A stretch of DNA of 64,000 nt from Methylobacterium dankookense (GCF_902141855.1 NZ_CABFVH010000022.1:23739-87738), one strand, 5' to 3'. Counted from the first letter of the stretch, positions 8,501 through 16,740 are shown. The notes: generated by a model not told the origin, from the letters alone. A program made the numbers and translations.

Positions 8501-9331
8501 ATGGCAAGGGCACAACAGGCGCGCAAGGACACCGCCCCACAGCAGAAGCGGGCCGTCCTGGTCACTTCTGAGAAGGGCGGCGTCGGCAAGAGCGTGACCG
8601 CCCGCACCCTCGTAGAGTACCTGCGCGAGGGCGGCACGCGCGTGGCGGCCTACGACGCCGACGGCAGCGTCGGCGGCCTCGTCCGGGTTCTCGGGACCCG
8701 GGACGGGGCGGGCGAAGTCCTGGACGAGCAGGATCCGACCGTCGGCGTGGGTTACTACAACATCCGCGACGCCGCCGAGAGCCACACCCTGCTTAACTGC
8801 CTCGGAACGCAGGAGCCCCTGATCGTCCACGATCTCGCCGGCGGCAGCTTGGCCGACCTGACGCGCATCACCGACATGGGCGAGGGGCTCGACGACCTGC
8901 TGGCCGCCGTCGACGAGAATGGCTACCGGCTCGTCGTCCTGCATCTAATCTCGTCGGAGGTCGCCGCGACCCAATCGGTCGCCCGCTGGATCGAGCTGGT
9001 CGGCGACCGGGTCGATCATGTCGCCGTTCGCAACACCCGCTGGGGCAAGGCAGAGTCCGATTTCCCCTTCTGGCACGGCTACACCGACGGCGACGGTCAG
9101 GAACGGGGCGGCAAGGTCCGCAAACGTCTGCTCGAGGAACTCGGCGGCCTCGAGATCAGCCTTCCCGCCCTGCCGGCCGGCACGTTCGCCAAGGTCGACG
9201 CCGACGACCTGCCGTTCTCGACAGCCGCCTCCGCATCACGCCTGACCATCGTCGAGCGCTCGCACGTCGCACGATACCGGCGCGAGTCCGCGGCCGCCTT
9301 CGAGCTGCTGCGTTCCCTCCTCGGCCTCTGA
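8501..9331 (+). CDS. traL: TraL-like ParA/MinD-family ATPase of the transfer region
   Basis: A 276-residue P-loop ATPase with the deviant Walker A SEKGGVGKSVTARTL (about residues 23-37). YDADGSVGGL near 50-59 is the Walker A' region, and IVHDLAGGSL near 108-117 is the switch. It belongs to the SIMIBI (ParA/MinD/TraL) group. Its place between TraK-like and TraM-like genes points to conjugative transfer, not partition; a separate ParA lies at 24409. IncP TraL has the same family and position. A GGAAGG Shine-Dalgarno precedes the ATG. The exact function of TraL proteins is not settled. Confidence 0.75.
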   Translation: MARAQQARKDTAPQQKRAVLVTSEKGGVGKSVTARTLVEYLREGGTRVAAYDADGSVGGLVRVLGTRDGAGEVLDEQDPTVGVGYYNIRDAAESHTLLNCLGTQEPLIVHDLAGGSLADLTRITDMGEGLDDLLAAVDENGYRLVVLHLISSEVAATQSVARWIELVGDRVDHVAVRNTRWGKAESDFPFWHGYTDGDGQERGGKVRKRLLEELGGLEISLPALPAGTFAKVDADDLPFSTAASASRLTIVERSHVARYRRESAAAFELLRSLLGL

Positions 9332-9369
9332 GGCGAGGTCCAGCCCGCTGATCTTGACCCCGCCCCGCG

Positions 9370-10173
9370 ATGCGTCCCGACGCCAAGCTCAATTTCGACC
9401 TGGCAGCCGAGGTCTTCGGCCTCGACCCGGCGCTCCGCGACCAGACGTGGCGGCGGATGATGGACCTCGGGGTCAATCCCGACGATCCCCTCTGGGTCTA
9501 TCTCGCGGTCACGGGGCTGTTGGAGAAGGCGGCCCGGACCATCCCGGAGGCGATCGACGCGGTCCCCGAACGGGTCGAGCAGGCGGCCAGGCGCGCCGTC
9601 GGCCCGGTGGCCCAGGCCGCCAGCGCCCGGGTCGAGGCGGCCCACGCCACGCTCGCGGAAACGACCGGCGCGGCGGTCGCGGCGAGCGCGAGCGAGCATT
9701 TCAGGAGGATGGAGCGCACCGGAGCGCGCGAGGTCGGCCTTTGGGCGGCCGGGATCGTCCTGGCCAGCGGTGTCGTATGCGGCGGTGTCGGCTACAGGAT
9801 CGGGCGGGCCGAGGCCACGAGCGTAGCCGCGCAGTGGTCGGCACTTGCCACGCGCGCGGACGGATCCGAGTGGCTCAAGTTGATCGCCGCCAACCCGGAC
9901 ATGCGCGAGCAGATGGTCAAGTCCTGCGGACCGCTGCAGCGCAAGACCGATCCGACGCAGAAGCGGCAGTACTGCGAGTTCCCGCTTTGGATCGAGGGCA
10001 CCATGCCGCGGGTCGGGGGGTTCTGGGACGCATCGTACTTCGCCTTGCGGGACTGGCTGACGGACTGGGGACCAGCCTGGCTGATCATCGCAGCCGGGTT
10101 TGCTGCACTCGTGGGTCGCCGCGTGCTGCGGGTTGTCGTCACGTGGCAGCCCGTAGCCTGGCTGCTGAAGTGA
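9370..10173 (+). CDS. traM: TraM-like transfer protein with two membrane segments
   Basis: A 267-residue protein. The N-terminus contains FGLDPALRDQTWRRMMDLG and NPDDPLWVYLAVTGLLE (about residues 36-52), which resembles the DDPxxxxxxLxxxLL segment of IncP TraM. A long amphipathic Ala/Glu-rich helix follows (residues ~55-115). Then come one hydrophobic segment (LWAAGIVLASGVVCGGVGY, ~124-142) and a second near the C-terminus (WLIIAAGFAALVGRRVLRVV). The middle part has two cysteines (KSCGPL and YCEFPL) that may sit in the periplasm. It lies 38 bp after the TraL-like gene and completes the TraKLM-type operon. Function inferred from order and shape. Confidence 0.55.
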   Translation: MRPDAKLNFDLAAEVFGLDPALRDQTWRRMMDLGVNPDDPLWVYLAVTGLLEKAARTIPEAIDAVPERVEQAARRAVGPVAQAASARVEAAHATLAETTGAAVAASASEHFRRMERTGAREVGLWAAGIVLASGVVCGGVGYRIGRAEATSVAAQWSALATRADGSEWLKLIAANPDMREQMVKSCGPLQRKTDPTQKRQYCEFPLWIEGTMPRVGGFWDASYFALRDWLTDWGPAWLIIAAGFAALVGRRVLRVVVTWQPVAWLLK

Positions 10174-10495
10174 GCCGAGACGCACGGCCGAACGGCCTCC
10201 GCTGCGAGTCGGGATCATTTCGCTTCGCCAGGCCGGTGGTGCGCTGGATTGTTCGTCCGATGCAGAACCGCCAACCGGCGCCAGCCGTGATCGCGCTGTC
10301 GTGATCGAGCCGGGAACAGACTGACCTGAGCGGACCCGTCGAAGGCTTGGTCGGCTCCCTTCGCGCGGATCCAGGCGCCGCGTTCGACAAGGCGCACGTG
10401 TGCATGGCCGCCCCTCGGATCAGGCGCGTCGGCATCTACCTGGGGCGCGGCACCTCGGGCATAGCGCCGTCCCTGCCCTCGACCGGAGCGCACCG
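10174..10495. other. Intergenic, no gene seen
   Basis: Between the TraM-like gene and a small paralogous gene. Frames open here show no family resemblance and no good start site. No terminator was recognised. Confidence 0.4.
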
Positions 10496-10723
10496 ATGAC
10501 GCTCGCCGACCTCGACAAGCCCGCCGACCTCACCCTGTGGCCCGGCGACACGCCGGCTCACGTCGCCGCGACGTGCCGGTTCCCGACGCTGCGCGCGGCC
10601 CTGGCCGCCGCGGCCGAGGCGATCGACGCCGAGAACGCCGCGCCCTGGATCATCACGGACGCCGGCGACATCCTCGCGCCCAACTGGATCCGTGCCAACG
10701 CCGGATCGGGCTGCCTGCAATAA
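10496..10723 (+). CDS. Small conserved plasmid protein (paralogue of 32363-32632)
   Basis: A 75-residue acidic protein of unknown function. The start at 10496 was chosen because the homologous gene at 32363 begins at the equivalent residue (MTLADLDKPADLTLW here, MTADDLDKRAELTIW there). Both share the later blocks FxTLRxALxAAxxAxxxExA, PWIxTxxGDIL and PxWIRxN. The length, the amphipathic helix and the PWIxTxxGDIL motif suggest a compact single-domain protein. No signal peptide or DNA-binding motif is seen. It stands alone between the transfer operon and the nucleotidyltransferase gene. Confidence 0.6.
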   Translation: MTLADLDKPADLTLWPGDTPAHVAATCRFPTLRAALAAAAEAIDAENAAPWIITDAGDILAPNWIRANAGSGCLQ

Positions 10724-10994
10724 CAGACCGTGAGCCAGCACTAAGCGGTGCCCCGTTTCCTACAGCACCGCCTCTCACACGGCCTCCCGGCCCGAGCTTA
10801 TAGGCGACGTGCGAGGAACTAGCCGCTGCCCGCCGGTGTGCGTGTGTCCGCCTGCAACACTGCCGAGAGACGCGACGACCGCATGGCCATGGGTAGGACT
10901 GCTGTAGGCATCACTATCTTCGTATTGTTGTCGGGTCAGAATTTGATTTCCTCACTCTAGGCCGTCGTTAATCCCACCTGACCCAAATATTGGG

Positions 10995-12107
10995 CTAGAG
11001 ACGTGGTTTACCAGACGCGTCGAAGCCGAATTCTTTCGGATCTTCGCCGATCTCCATCAGTCCATCGACGATTCCGGCCACAAGCCCGGTTCGGGCCTTG
11101 GTCGGGACGAACGTCAGTCCTTCGCGCAAGGCCTGCCGCCAAGCCGGACCTCGGCCCCACGCCTCAGCGTAAGCCGTGGCGAGGTCGCGCGCCCGCCGCG
11201 TCATGGCCAGGGCTTGCCCGAGAACGGCAGCCTGGAGAGCGTCCTTGTCGCGCTTCAGCCGCCCGAGCGGATCGTCCCGCCTGCGGCTCGCGACGATGAG
11301 TTTGTGGACGGCGAAGCGCTCGGGTGCCGGCACCACGACGTTGACCCCACCGCCGTACAGGAGCACCGCTCGGACCGGCTCGTGGATCAGGAAGTCTAAA
11401 AAACGAAGTGGGTGGGCCGCGGCCCCGCCCAGCGCGGGCATGCCGGCTGGCTTGCCGTCGTGGTCGGCGCTTCCGCGGTTCGGCGTCAGGAACTCGACCT
11501 CGTAGCCCTTCGCGTTCCGGAACTTGGTCGAGCGCCGCCCGTCAGCCTGATGCGGGAGATCGCGAAAGGTCGCGTCGACCGAGCGCAGGACGTCGAGCAT
11601 CGGCGGCAGGCTGTCGTCGACCGCGGCCGACACGGAGTGGAACTGCGCGAAGTCGGCGTCGCCGGTCTGCAGGGCGGCGTTCGGCAGCCGCACGCCGAGG
11701 ATGCCCGGGTAGCACTGGAAGGCGACGGTTCCGACCAGAACACCGCGAAGACGGAACAGGCCGGCCTCCGAGAGCGCGCGCACCACGTCGCCCGAGAACC
11801 GCTCGGGCGCCGGCAATCCCGCTTCCCGGACGAGGGTCGAGACCAGCTTACGCCGGGCTTTGAGGTCGCCTTTGATCGTTTGGAAGCGCTCGACGCAGTC
11901 CGTGACCTGCGCGTCGTGCTTGGGACCGACGTAGCGGCGCTTGACGCCGTCCGGTCCGGGCAAGTCGAAGTACCAGTAGGCGCGGCCATTGACCGGCACG
12001 GTCACGAAGCGGCCCGCGATCGGGAAGTCGGCTTCGAACGCGCCATCGAGGCTGCGCTGGCACAGCTCGGCGTAGAGCGTCCGATACGCCAAGTCGATTT
12101 CTCTCAT
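10995..12107 (-). CDS. GSU2403-type nucleotidyltransferase-fold protein (NTP_transf_8)
   Basis: A 370-residue protein; ATG 12107 is preferred to an in-frame GTG at 12116. The catalytic features of the DNA polymerase beta-type nucleotidyltransferase fold are visible: GTVAFQCYPGIL near residues 126-137 (the G[GTS]xA helix), the acidic pair TGDADF near 148-153, and VEFLTP near 204-209, which could supply the third acid. The C-terminal half (FLIHEPVRAVLLYGG, ERFAVHKLIVA) matches the typical FHKLIVA-type segment of this family (PF12281). The biochemical role is not established; related folds act as toxins (AbiEii, MenT) or in tRNA modification. Two strong AT-rich inverted repeats lie directly upstream, suggesting tight control. 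No antitoxin-like partner gene is adjacent. Confidence 0.75.
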   Translation of the reverse strand: MREIDLAYRTLYAELCQRSLDGAFEADFPIAGRFVTVPVNGRAYWYFDLPGPDGVKRRYVGPKHDAQVTDCVERFQTIKGDLKARRKLVSTLVREAGLPAPERFSGDVVRALSEAGLFRLRGVLVGTVAFQCYPGILGVRLPNAALQTGDADFAQFHSVSAAVDDSLPPMLDVLRSVDATFRDLPHQADGRRSTKFRNAKGYEVEFLTPNRGSADHDGKPAGMPALGGAAAHPLRFLDFLIHEPVRAVLLYGGGVNVVVPAPERFAVHKLIVASRRRDDPLGRLKRDKDALQAAVLGQALAMTRRARDLATAYAEAWGRGPAWRQALREGLTFVPTKARTGLVAGIVDGLMEIGEDPKEFGFDASGKPRL

Positions 12108-12119
12108 CCCCGCCACCCC

Positions 12120-12149
12120 GCTATAATCTTTTAGCGAAAGATTTATAGC
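12120..12149. repeat. AT-rich inverted repeat upstream of nucleotidyltransferase gene
   Basis: Arms GCTATAATCTTT (12120-12131) and AAAGATTTATAGC (12137-12149) pair with a single bulged base around a 5-nt loop. It begins 13 bp before the ATG and overlaps any promoter, so an operator or mRNA hairpin is likely. Confidence 0.6.
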
Positions 12150-12173
12150 ACGTTCGGCGACGAAGGATGCGCC

Positions 12174-12207
12174 CTGTTATAACTTAATTGTGAAAACATT
12201 ATAACAG
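12174..12207. repeat. Second inverted repeat upstream of nucleotidyltransferase gene
   Basis: Perfect 9-bp arms CTGTTATAA (12174-12182) and TTATAACAG (12199-12207) around a 16-bp AT-rich centre. The base composition is far from the local GC-rich background. Likely operator half-sites. Confidence 0.6.
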
Positions 12208-12318
12208 AGCGCGGTAGCAGACCGAGGCCGATCCTACGCTCTCGGCTTCACCGGCCGAGACCGAAGCGCGACGTTGCGACGAGCGTAGGGTTACGACCAT
12301 TCCCACAGTTTCTTGATC

Positions 12319-13098
12319 TCATCGCTGTCCCTGGCCTTGCATCGGCTGACGGCAGGCCCCGCAGACGAGCGGAGTTTCCGGCTTTGCCCAGGCATTCGCA
12401 TTGCAAGCTGGACAGGTGTACTTCGTCTTGCTGGCCGCCTTCTTCTCCCGCGTCTCACGATCGGTCTCATTCCCCAACTCGACGAAGGGCACCATGTTCG
12501 TCCGCGCAGCGAGCAAGTCGGCGCAGGCGCGCGCGAAGCGCCCCCCCTCCTCGATGAAGTGGCTGACGCGCTGACCCGTCTCCTTGCCGCCCGGCTCGCC
12601 CGTGTCGGACGGGATCAGCCCCACGGCCCGCATCATCCGCGCCCACTCCGTGTTGTGGTACCTGCCCCGGGACGGCGTGCCGAAATGCGCCTGCTCCAGG
12701 TGGACCATCTCGTGCACGAGCGTCGAGAGGATCTCCTCGGTGGTGCGCTCGGCGAAATGGCTCGGGTTGAGCGCGATCTCATCGGTAATCGCCGTGCCGT
12801 CGCGGGTGGTGAAGCGCCGGCCGGAGAAGTAGCCGTAGGCCTGCTTCCTGCGCTGCAGGGTGAGGAGACAAGGTGGTAACTGGCCCGAGAATAGCCGCGC
12901 GTTGAAGAACGCGTAGGCGTCGATCAGCGCGGAATAGGTCCGAGCGGTCGGGTCGGTTGGATCGTACGAAACAAAAACTGCCGGTTCGTTCTGGATCGTC
13001 GGCCGGTCGTTCGTACCGCGCACGCCGTCACCGCCCAGCGACGGATCGCCATTTAACGTGGGATCGGGACGAGTATTTTCATCTTCAGGTTGTGACAC
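12319..13098 (-). CDS. SprT-like zinc metalloprotease domain protein
   Basis: A 259-residue protein. HEMVHLEQ at residues 129-136 is the HExxH zinc site of SprT/Spartan-type proteases. It is preceded by ALIDAYAFFNARLFSGQLP, the usual first helix of SprT-like domains, and by the glycine-rich FSGRRF. The C-terminus carries a CPAC...CGAC zinc ribbon (~229-248). The first 40 residues are polar and probably disordered. Spartan-type proteases cut DNA-protein crosslinks. A plasmid copy might act on protein-bound DNA such as relaxase adducts (inference). It lies 0.2 kb upstream of the nucleotidyltransferase gene on the same strand, separated by the palindromes. Confidence 0.75.
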   Translation of the reverse strand: MSQPEDENTRPDPTLNGDPSLGGDGVRGTNDRPTIQNEPAVFVSYDPTDPTARTYSALIDAYAFFNARLFSGQLPPCLLTLQRRKQAYGYFSGRRFTTRDGTAITDEIALNPSHFAERTTEEILSTLVHEMVHLEQAHFGTPSRGRYHNTEWARMMRAVGLIPSDTGEPGGKETGQRVSHFIEEGGRFARACADLLAARTNMVPFVELGNETDRETREKKAASKTKYTCPACNANAWAKPETPLVCGACRQPMQGQGQR

Positions 13099-13768
13099 AG
13101 CGCCGCCTCGTCGAAAGACGAGTCCGGTTCACGCCAGCCACGTAGGGCCCCGGGTCTCACAGCGCCTGAAGAAAGCATCCCTCAGCGACCGGTATGACCC
13201 GATCGACTGGCTCATCCGCATGACGTCCACGAACGGGACTGTCGGATGCCGGGGGCAAAGGACCGGTCGGACGGTTCTCCGGGTCGAGGCTCGACCCGGA
13301 GAACCGTCCGCCGCGCCAGCACAGGCCGACCCGGAGGATGAACGCCGCAGAGCAGCGCGAACTTCTCGAGCTGCCGATCTCAGGACAGCGGCAGCCCACA
13401 GCCCCAGCGCGTTCGTCGCCTGGGCCTTTCTCTGCTGCCACAGACCGCCAGGAGGGTCCAAGCCGTCGGTGCCGGTCGAGGCCTCGTCGGCGAAGGTTAT
13501 CCACCGGCAAGACGGCCGGGCGCTCTGTGCGCGGTGGTGTCGGGGTTTGGACCGGCGGCCACGCATCGGGACCGGGCCCGCCCGGCCCCGCGTCGCCCCA
13601 CGCAGAGGGCTCACCCGCGGGCGCTCTCCTGTTCCAGCACCGCGGGTGTACCGGGCGCGGGATGACCTGGAGCCGATCGCCCGGATCGCGGGGTCCTGAC
13701 TTGGCTCGAGATGCGCGACGAGAGGACGCTCGACCCGAGCCCGCCGCGCGGCTATGGCCCGGCTGTGT
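13099..13768. other. Long intergenic region before IS21, no gene seen
   Basis: About 670 bp without a credible gene. Long open frames on both strands are typical GC-rich shadows. The one clear structure is the near-perfect palindrome at 13268-13310. Confidence 0.5.
13268..13310. repeat. 43-bp near-perfect palindrome
   Basis: Two 21-bp arms (the left begins CGGACGGTTCTCCGGGTC, the right ends GACCCGGAGAACCGTCCG) are exact reverse complements around one central base. There is no T-run on either side, so an intrinsic terminator is unlikely. Confidence 0.85.
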
Positions 13769-13770
13769 GA

Positions 13771-13801
13771 CGCCAACTACGATTGCCGCCTGACGACGAT
13801 T
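13771..13801 (+). repeat. IS21 left terminal inverted repeat region
   Basis: CGCCAACTAC and CGACGATT blocks matched by the right end at 17208-17237. The motif TGACG...ACGATTG also occurs twice here in tandem, as is common at IS21 ends. Confidence 0.6.
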
Positions 13802-13829
13802 GGGATGGCCGGTTCGACGTGAGGGCGCG

Positions 13830-13861
13830 CAGCCTTCCCCCGCGATCACGGGGGAAGGCTG
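13830..13861 (+). promoter_or_regulatory. Hairpin covering the istA ribosome binding site
   Basis: Perfect 13-bp arms CAGCCTTCCCCCG (13830-13842) and CGGGGGAAGGCTG (13849-13861) with a 6-nt loop. The right arm contains the GGGGAAGG Shine-Dalgarno and ends one base before the istA ATG. Folding in mRNA would hide the ribosome site. Confidence 0.7.
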
Positions 13862-15382
13862 ATGCCGGGCTTGCACGTCACCGACCGACAGGTCCGGCGC
13901 TTCATGACCTCACGACGGGAAGGCCACACGCAGGCTGTCGCGGCAGCCCAGGCCGGCTTCAGCGAGCGCACCGGGCGGCGCATCGAGGCCGGTCCGACCC
14001 TGCCGAGCCAGAAGCCCCCACGCACCTATCGCACCCGCGCCGATCCCTTCGCCGATGTCTGGCGGGAGGAACTCGTGCCTCTTCTGGAAGCCGTGCCCCA
14101 CATCCGGGCCACCAGCCTGCTCGAAGAACTCGACCGCCGCCATCCCGGGCGCTTCGGCGAGGGCGTGCTGCGCTCCCTGCAGCGGCGTGTCGCCCACTGG
14201 CGCGCCACCGAGGGGCCCGAGCGCGAGCTGATCTTCCGCCAGGAACATCCGCCCGGGCGACAGGCGCTCTCAGACTTCACCGACGGATCCAAGCTCGGCG
14301 TCACCTTGGCGGGCCGTCCCTTCCCGCATCTGCTCTACCACTTCTGGCTCGCCTACTCGGGCTGGCGTTCGCTCAAGGCGATCTGCGGCGGGGAGAGCTT
14401 CACCGCGCTCACCGAAGGTCTGCAGGATGCCCTCTGGCAGCTCGGCGGCGTGCCCCGCGAGCACCGCACCGATCGGCTCTCGGCCGCCTACCGCAACCTC
14501 GCCACCCGCGACGACGAAGCCGAGGCCTACGCCGCCTTCTGCCGGCACTACGGCCTGGAGCCGACCCGCAACAATGCCGGTCTCGCCCACGAGAACGGAT
14601 CGGTGGAGGCGGCTCACGGTCATCTCAAGCTCGGCCTGAGCGAGGCGCTGGAGTTGCGCGGCTCGAAGGACTTCGCCGATCTGGCCGCCTATCAGGCGTT
14701 CCTGCAGGACTACGCTTTGCGCAGGAACGCCGCCGTGCGCGACGCCCTGGCGGTGGAGCGCACCGCCCTCGCGCCGCTGCCCACCTACCGCACCAGCGAC
14801 TACAGCGTCGCCAGCGCGGGCGTGACGCGCTTCGGCACCATCTCGGTGCGCAACGTCCTCTACACCGTCCCCTCGCGCCTCGTGGGCTGCCGCCTCACGG
14901 TGCACGTCTACGACGACCGCCTCGTCTGCCACCTGGGGCTCACCCCCGTGCTGACGCTGGCGCGCCGGCACTTCAAGCGCGGCGGCCCGCTCCTGCGCGT
15001 CGTCGACTATCGTCACCTCGTCCACGCCCTCGTGAGGAAGCCGCAGGCCTTCCGGCACCCGGTGTTCCGCGAGGACCTGTTCCCCCGCACGGCCTTCCGA
15101 CGGGCCTGGGACGTCCTCGACGCCGGCCTCGACCTGCGTCAGGCCTGCCGCGTCTACGTCGGGCTCCTGCACCTGGCTGCTACCCACGCCTGCGAGGGCC
15201 AGCTCGCCGACCACCTCGATGCCGTCATCGATGCCGGTCGCCTGCCCGATCTCGATACGGCGCGCGCCGCCGTCGCACCGCGCGCGTCGAGCACGCCGCT
15301 CGTGCACGTCAGCGCGCCGGATCCGACCGCCTACGACCGCCTGCTGCCCTCCCTCAGCGTCACCCCGGATCCCACGCCATGA
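13862..15382 (+). CDS. istA: IS21 family transposase IstA
   Basis: A 506-residue transposase. An N-terminal helix-turn-helix (TDRQVRRFMTSRREGHTQA, AAAQAGFSERTGRRIEAG) is followed by the retroviral-integrase-type catalytic core. The acids are visible in LSDFTDGSKLG (~136-146), EHRTDRLSAAY (~199-209) and the ENGSVEAAHGHLK segment (~241-253), as in other IS21 IstA proteins. The C-terminus has the beta-rich DNA-binding segment (TRFGTISVRNVLYTVPSRLV). The stop overlaps the istB start (ATGA at 15379-15382), so translation is coupled. The ATG abuts a hairpin that includes its Shine-Dalgarno. The frame appears intact. Confidence 0.93.
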   Translation: MPGLHVTDRQVRRFMTSRREGHTQAVAAAQAGFSERTGRRIEAGPTLPSQKPPRTYRTRADPFADVWREELVPLLEAVPHIRATSLLEELDRRHPGRFGEGVLRSLQRRVAHWRATEGPERELIFRQEHPPGRQALSDFTDGSKLGVTLAGRPFPHLLYHFWLAYSGWRSLKAICGGESFTALTEGLQDALWQLGGVPREHRTDRLSAAYRNLATRDDEAEAYAAFCRHYGLEPTRNNAGLAHENGSVEAAHGHLKLGLSEALELRGSKDFADLAAYQAFLQDYALRRNAAVRDALAVERTALAPLPTYRTSDYSVASAGVTRFGTISVRNVLYTVPSRLVGCRLTVHVYDDRLVCHLGLTPVLTLARRHFKRGGPLLRVVDYRHLVHALVRKPQAFRHPVFREDLFPRTAFRRAWDVLDAGLDLRQACRVYVGLLHLAATHACEGQLADHLDAVIDAGRLPDLDTARAAVAPRASSTPLVHVSAPDPTAYDRLLPSLSVTPDPTP

Positions 15383-16152
15383 CCAAGACCGACGCCGCCA
15401 AGCTGCCGGTGATGCTCACCAGCCTGCGCCTGCCGACCATCGCCCGCCTCTGGCAGGACCTCGGGGCCCGCGCCGACCGCGAGGGCTGGGGCGCGGCCCG
15501 CTACCTCGCCACCCTGTGCGAGCACGAAGTCCAGGAGCGTCACACCCGCCGCATCGCTCGCCATCTCGCCGAGGCGGACCTGCCCACCGGCAAGACGCTG
15601 CAGAGCTTCGAGTTCGCCTCCGTGCCGAGCCTGCGCAAGGCCCATGTGCTCGCGCTCGCCGGCGGCGATGCCTGGCTCGATCAGGGGGCCAACATCCTGC
15701 TGTTTGGCCCCTCCGGCACCGGCAAGTCTCATCTGGCCGCCGCCATCGGAACGGCGCTCGTCGAGAACGGCCACCGCGTCCTGTTCACCCGCACCACCGA
15801 CCTCGTCCAGAGGCTGCAGGCGGCCCGGCGTGACCTCGCCCTGCCCGGCCTTCTGGCCAAGCTCGACCGCTACGACTGCCTGATCCTCGACGATCTCGGC
15901 TACGTGCGGAAGGATCAGGCGGAGACCAGCGTGCTGTTCGAACTCATCGCCGAGCGCTACGAGCGGCGCTCGCTGATCGCCACCTGCAATCAGCCCTTCA
16001 GCGCATGGGATCAGATCTTCCCCGACCCAGCCATGACCGTGGCGGCCATCGATCGGCTCGTCCACCATGCCACCATCCTGGAACTCAACACCGAGAGCTA
16101 CCGTCGTCGCGCAGCAACCAGAGCCGGGGCAGAGGCCTCGACAGCGGCCTAG
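15379..16152 (+). CDS. istB: IS21 family helper ATPase IstB
   Basis: A 257-residue AAA+ ATPase of the DnaC-like IstB family, with Walker A FGPSGTGKSHLA (~109-120), Walker B CLILDDLGYV (~172-181), and sensor sequence LIATCNQPF (~206-214). It binds DNA as an oligomer and directs IstA. Start ATG 15379 overlaps the istA stop. The stop codon TAG lies at the edge of the downstream IS630-like element, so the natural 3' end may have been altered only in the last residues or not at all. Confidence 0.93.
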   Translation: MTKTDAAKLPVMLTSLRLPTIARLWQDLGARADREGWGAARYLATLCEHEVQERHTRRIARHLAEADLPTGKTLQSFEFASVPSLRKAHVLALAGGDAWLDQGANILLFGPSGTGKSHLAAAIGTALVENGHRVLFTRTTDLVQRLQAARRDLALPGLLAKLDRYDCLILDDLGYVRKDQAETSVLFELIAERYERRSLIATCNQPFSAWDQIFPDPAMTVAAIDRLVHHATILELNTESYRRRAATRAGAEASTAA

Positions 16153-16164
16153 AGCTGTTGCCGT

Positions 16165-16740
16165 TTAGGTTGGGTCATAAGCGTCGTATCCGGCGGCGGT
16201 GATGTAGTTACGGCATTCAGCTGGGGTGAAGGCTGCGAAGGCCCGGGCGATGGCCGCCCAAAGGTCTGGGACGGTTCGGGCCGCGGCGGTGCGCAGCAGC
16301 GCCTTAAGCTTTGAGAAGGCCTGCTCGATCGGGTTGAAGTCGGGCGAGTAGGCCGGGAGGTAAAGGAGCCGCGCGCCGGCCGCCTCGATGGCTTCGCGCA
16401 CGCCGACGACTTTGTGGGATTGCAGGTTGTCGAGGATGACGGTGTCGCCGGGCTTCAGCACTGGGACCAGGATGTCGGTGACGTAGGCGCGGAAGCGCGC
16501 GCCGTTGGTGGCCCCGTCGAACAGGGTGGTGGCGACCAAGCCGCTGGTACGCAGGGCGGCGGTGACGGTGGTGGTCTTGTAATGGCCCTGAGGCACGAGG
16601 AGCCGGCAGCGTTCGCCGCGTGGAGCCCGACCGTAGGTGCGGGCCATGTTCGTGGCGGTCGCCGTCTCGTCGAGGAAGACGACAGCATCGGGGTCGAGGT
16701 CGAGTTGGCTCTCGAACCACGCCTCCCGTGCGGCTCTCAC
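16165..16740 (-). CDS. IS630 transposase, catalytic part (orfB)
   Basis: This 191-residue open frame carries the DDE core of IS630/Tc1 transposases: VVFLDETATATNMARTYGRA (first Asp), DTVILDNLQSHK (second Asp), and LPAYSPDFNPIEQAFSKLK (final acid, a family hallmark). It is not a separate gene in function. The reading frame continues upstream past the nominal ATG to the A5G4 stretch at 16774-16781, in the -1 frame relative to orfA, giving AVYAAEQERSDVRAAREAW. The full transposase would be the orfA-orfB frameshift fusion. Confidence 0.85.
   Translation of the reverse strand: MRAAREAWFESQLDLDPDAVVFLDETATATNMARTYGRAPRGERCRLLVPQGHYKTTTVTAALRTSGLVATTLFDGATNGARFRAYVTDILVPVLKPGDTVILDNLQSHKVVGVREAIEAAGARLLYLPAYSPDFNPIEQAFSKLKALLRTAAARTVPDLWAAIARAFAAFTPAECRNYITAAGYDAYDPT

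Noticed and set aside
13268..13310. Rho-independent terminator
   Set aside because: A very stable stem, but no T-run on either strand.
13783..15378. N-terminal extension of the istB frame through istA
   Set aside because: The frame is open by composition only. IstB proteins start at the ATG overlapping the istA stop.
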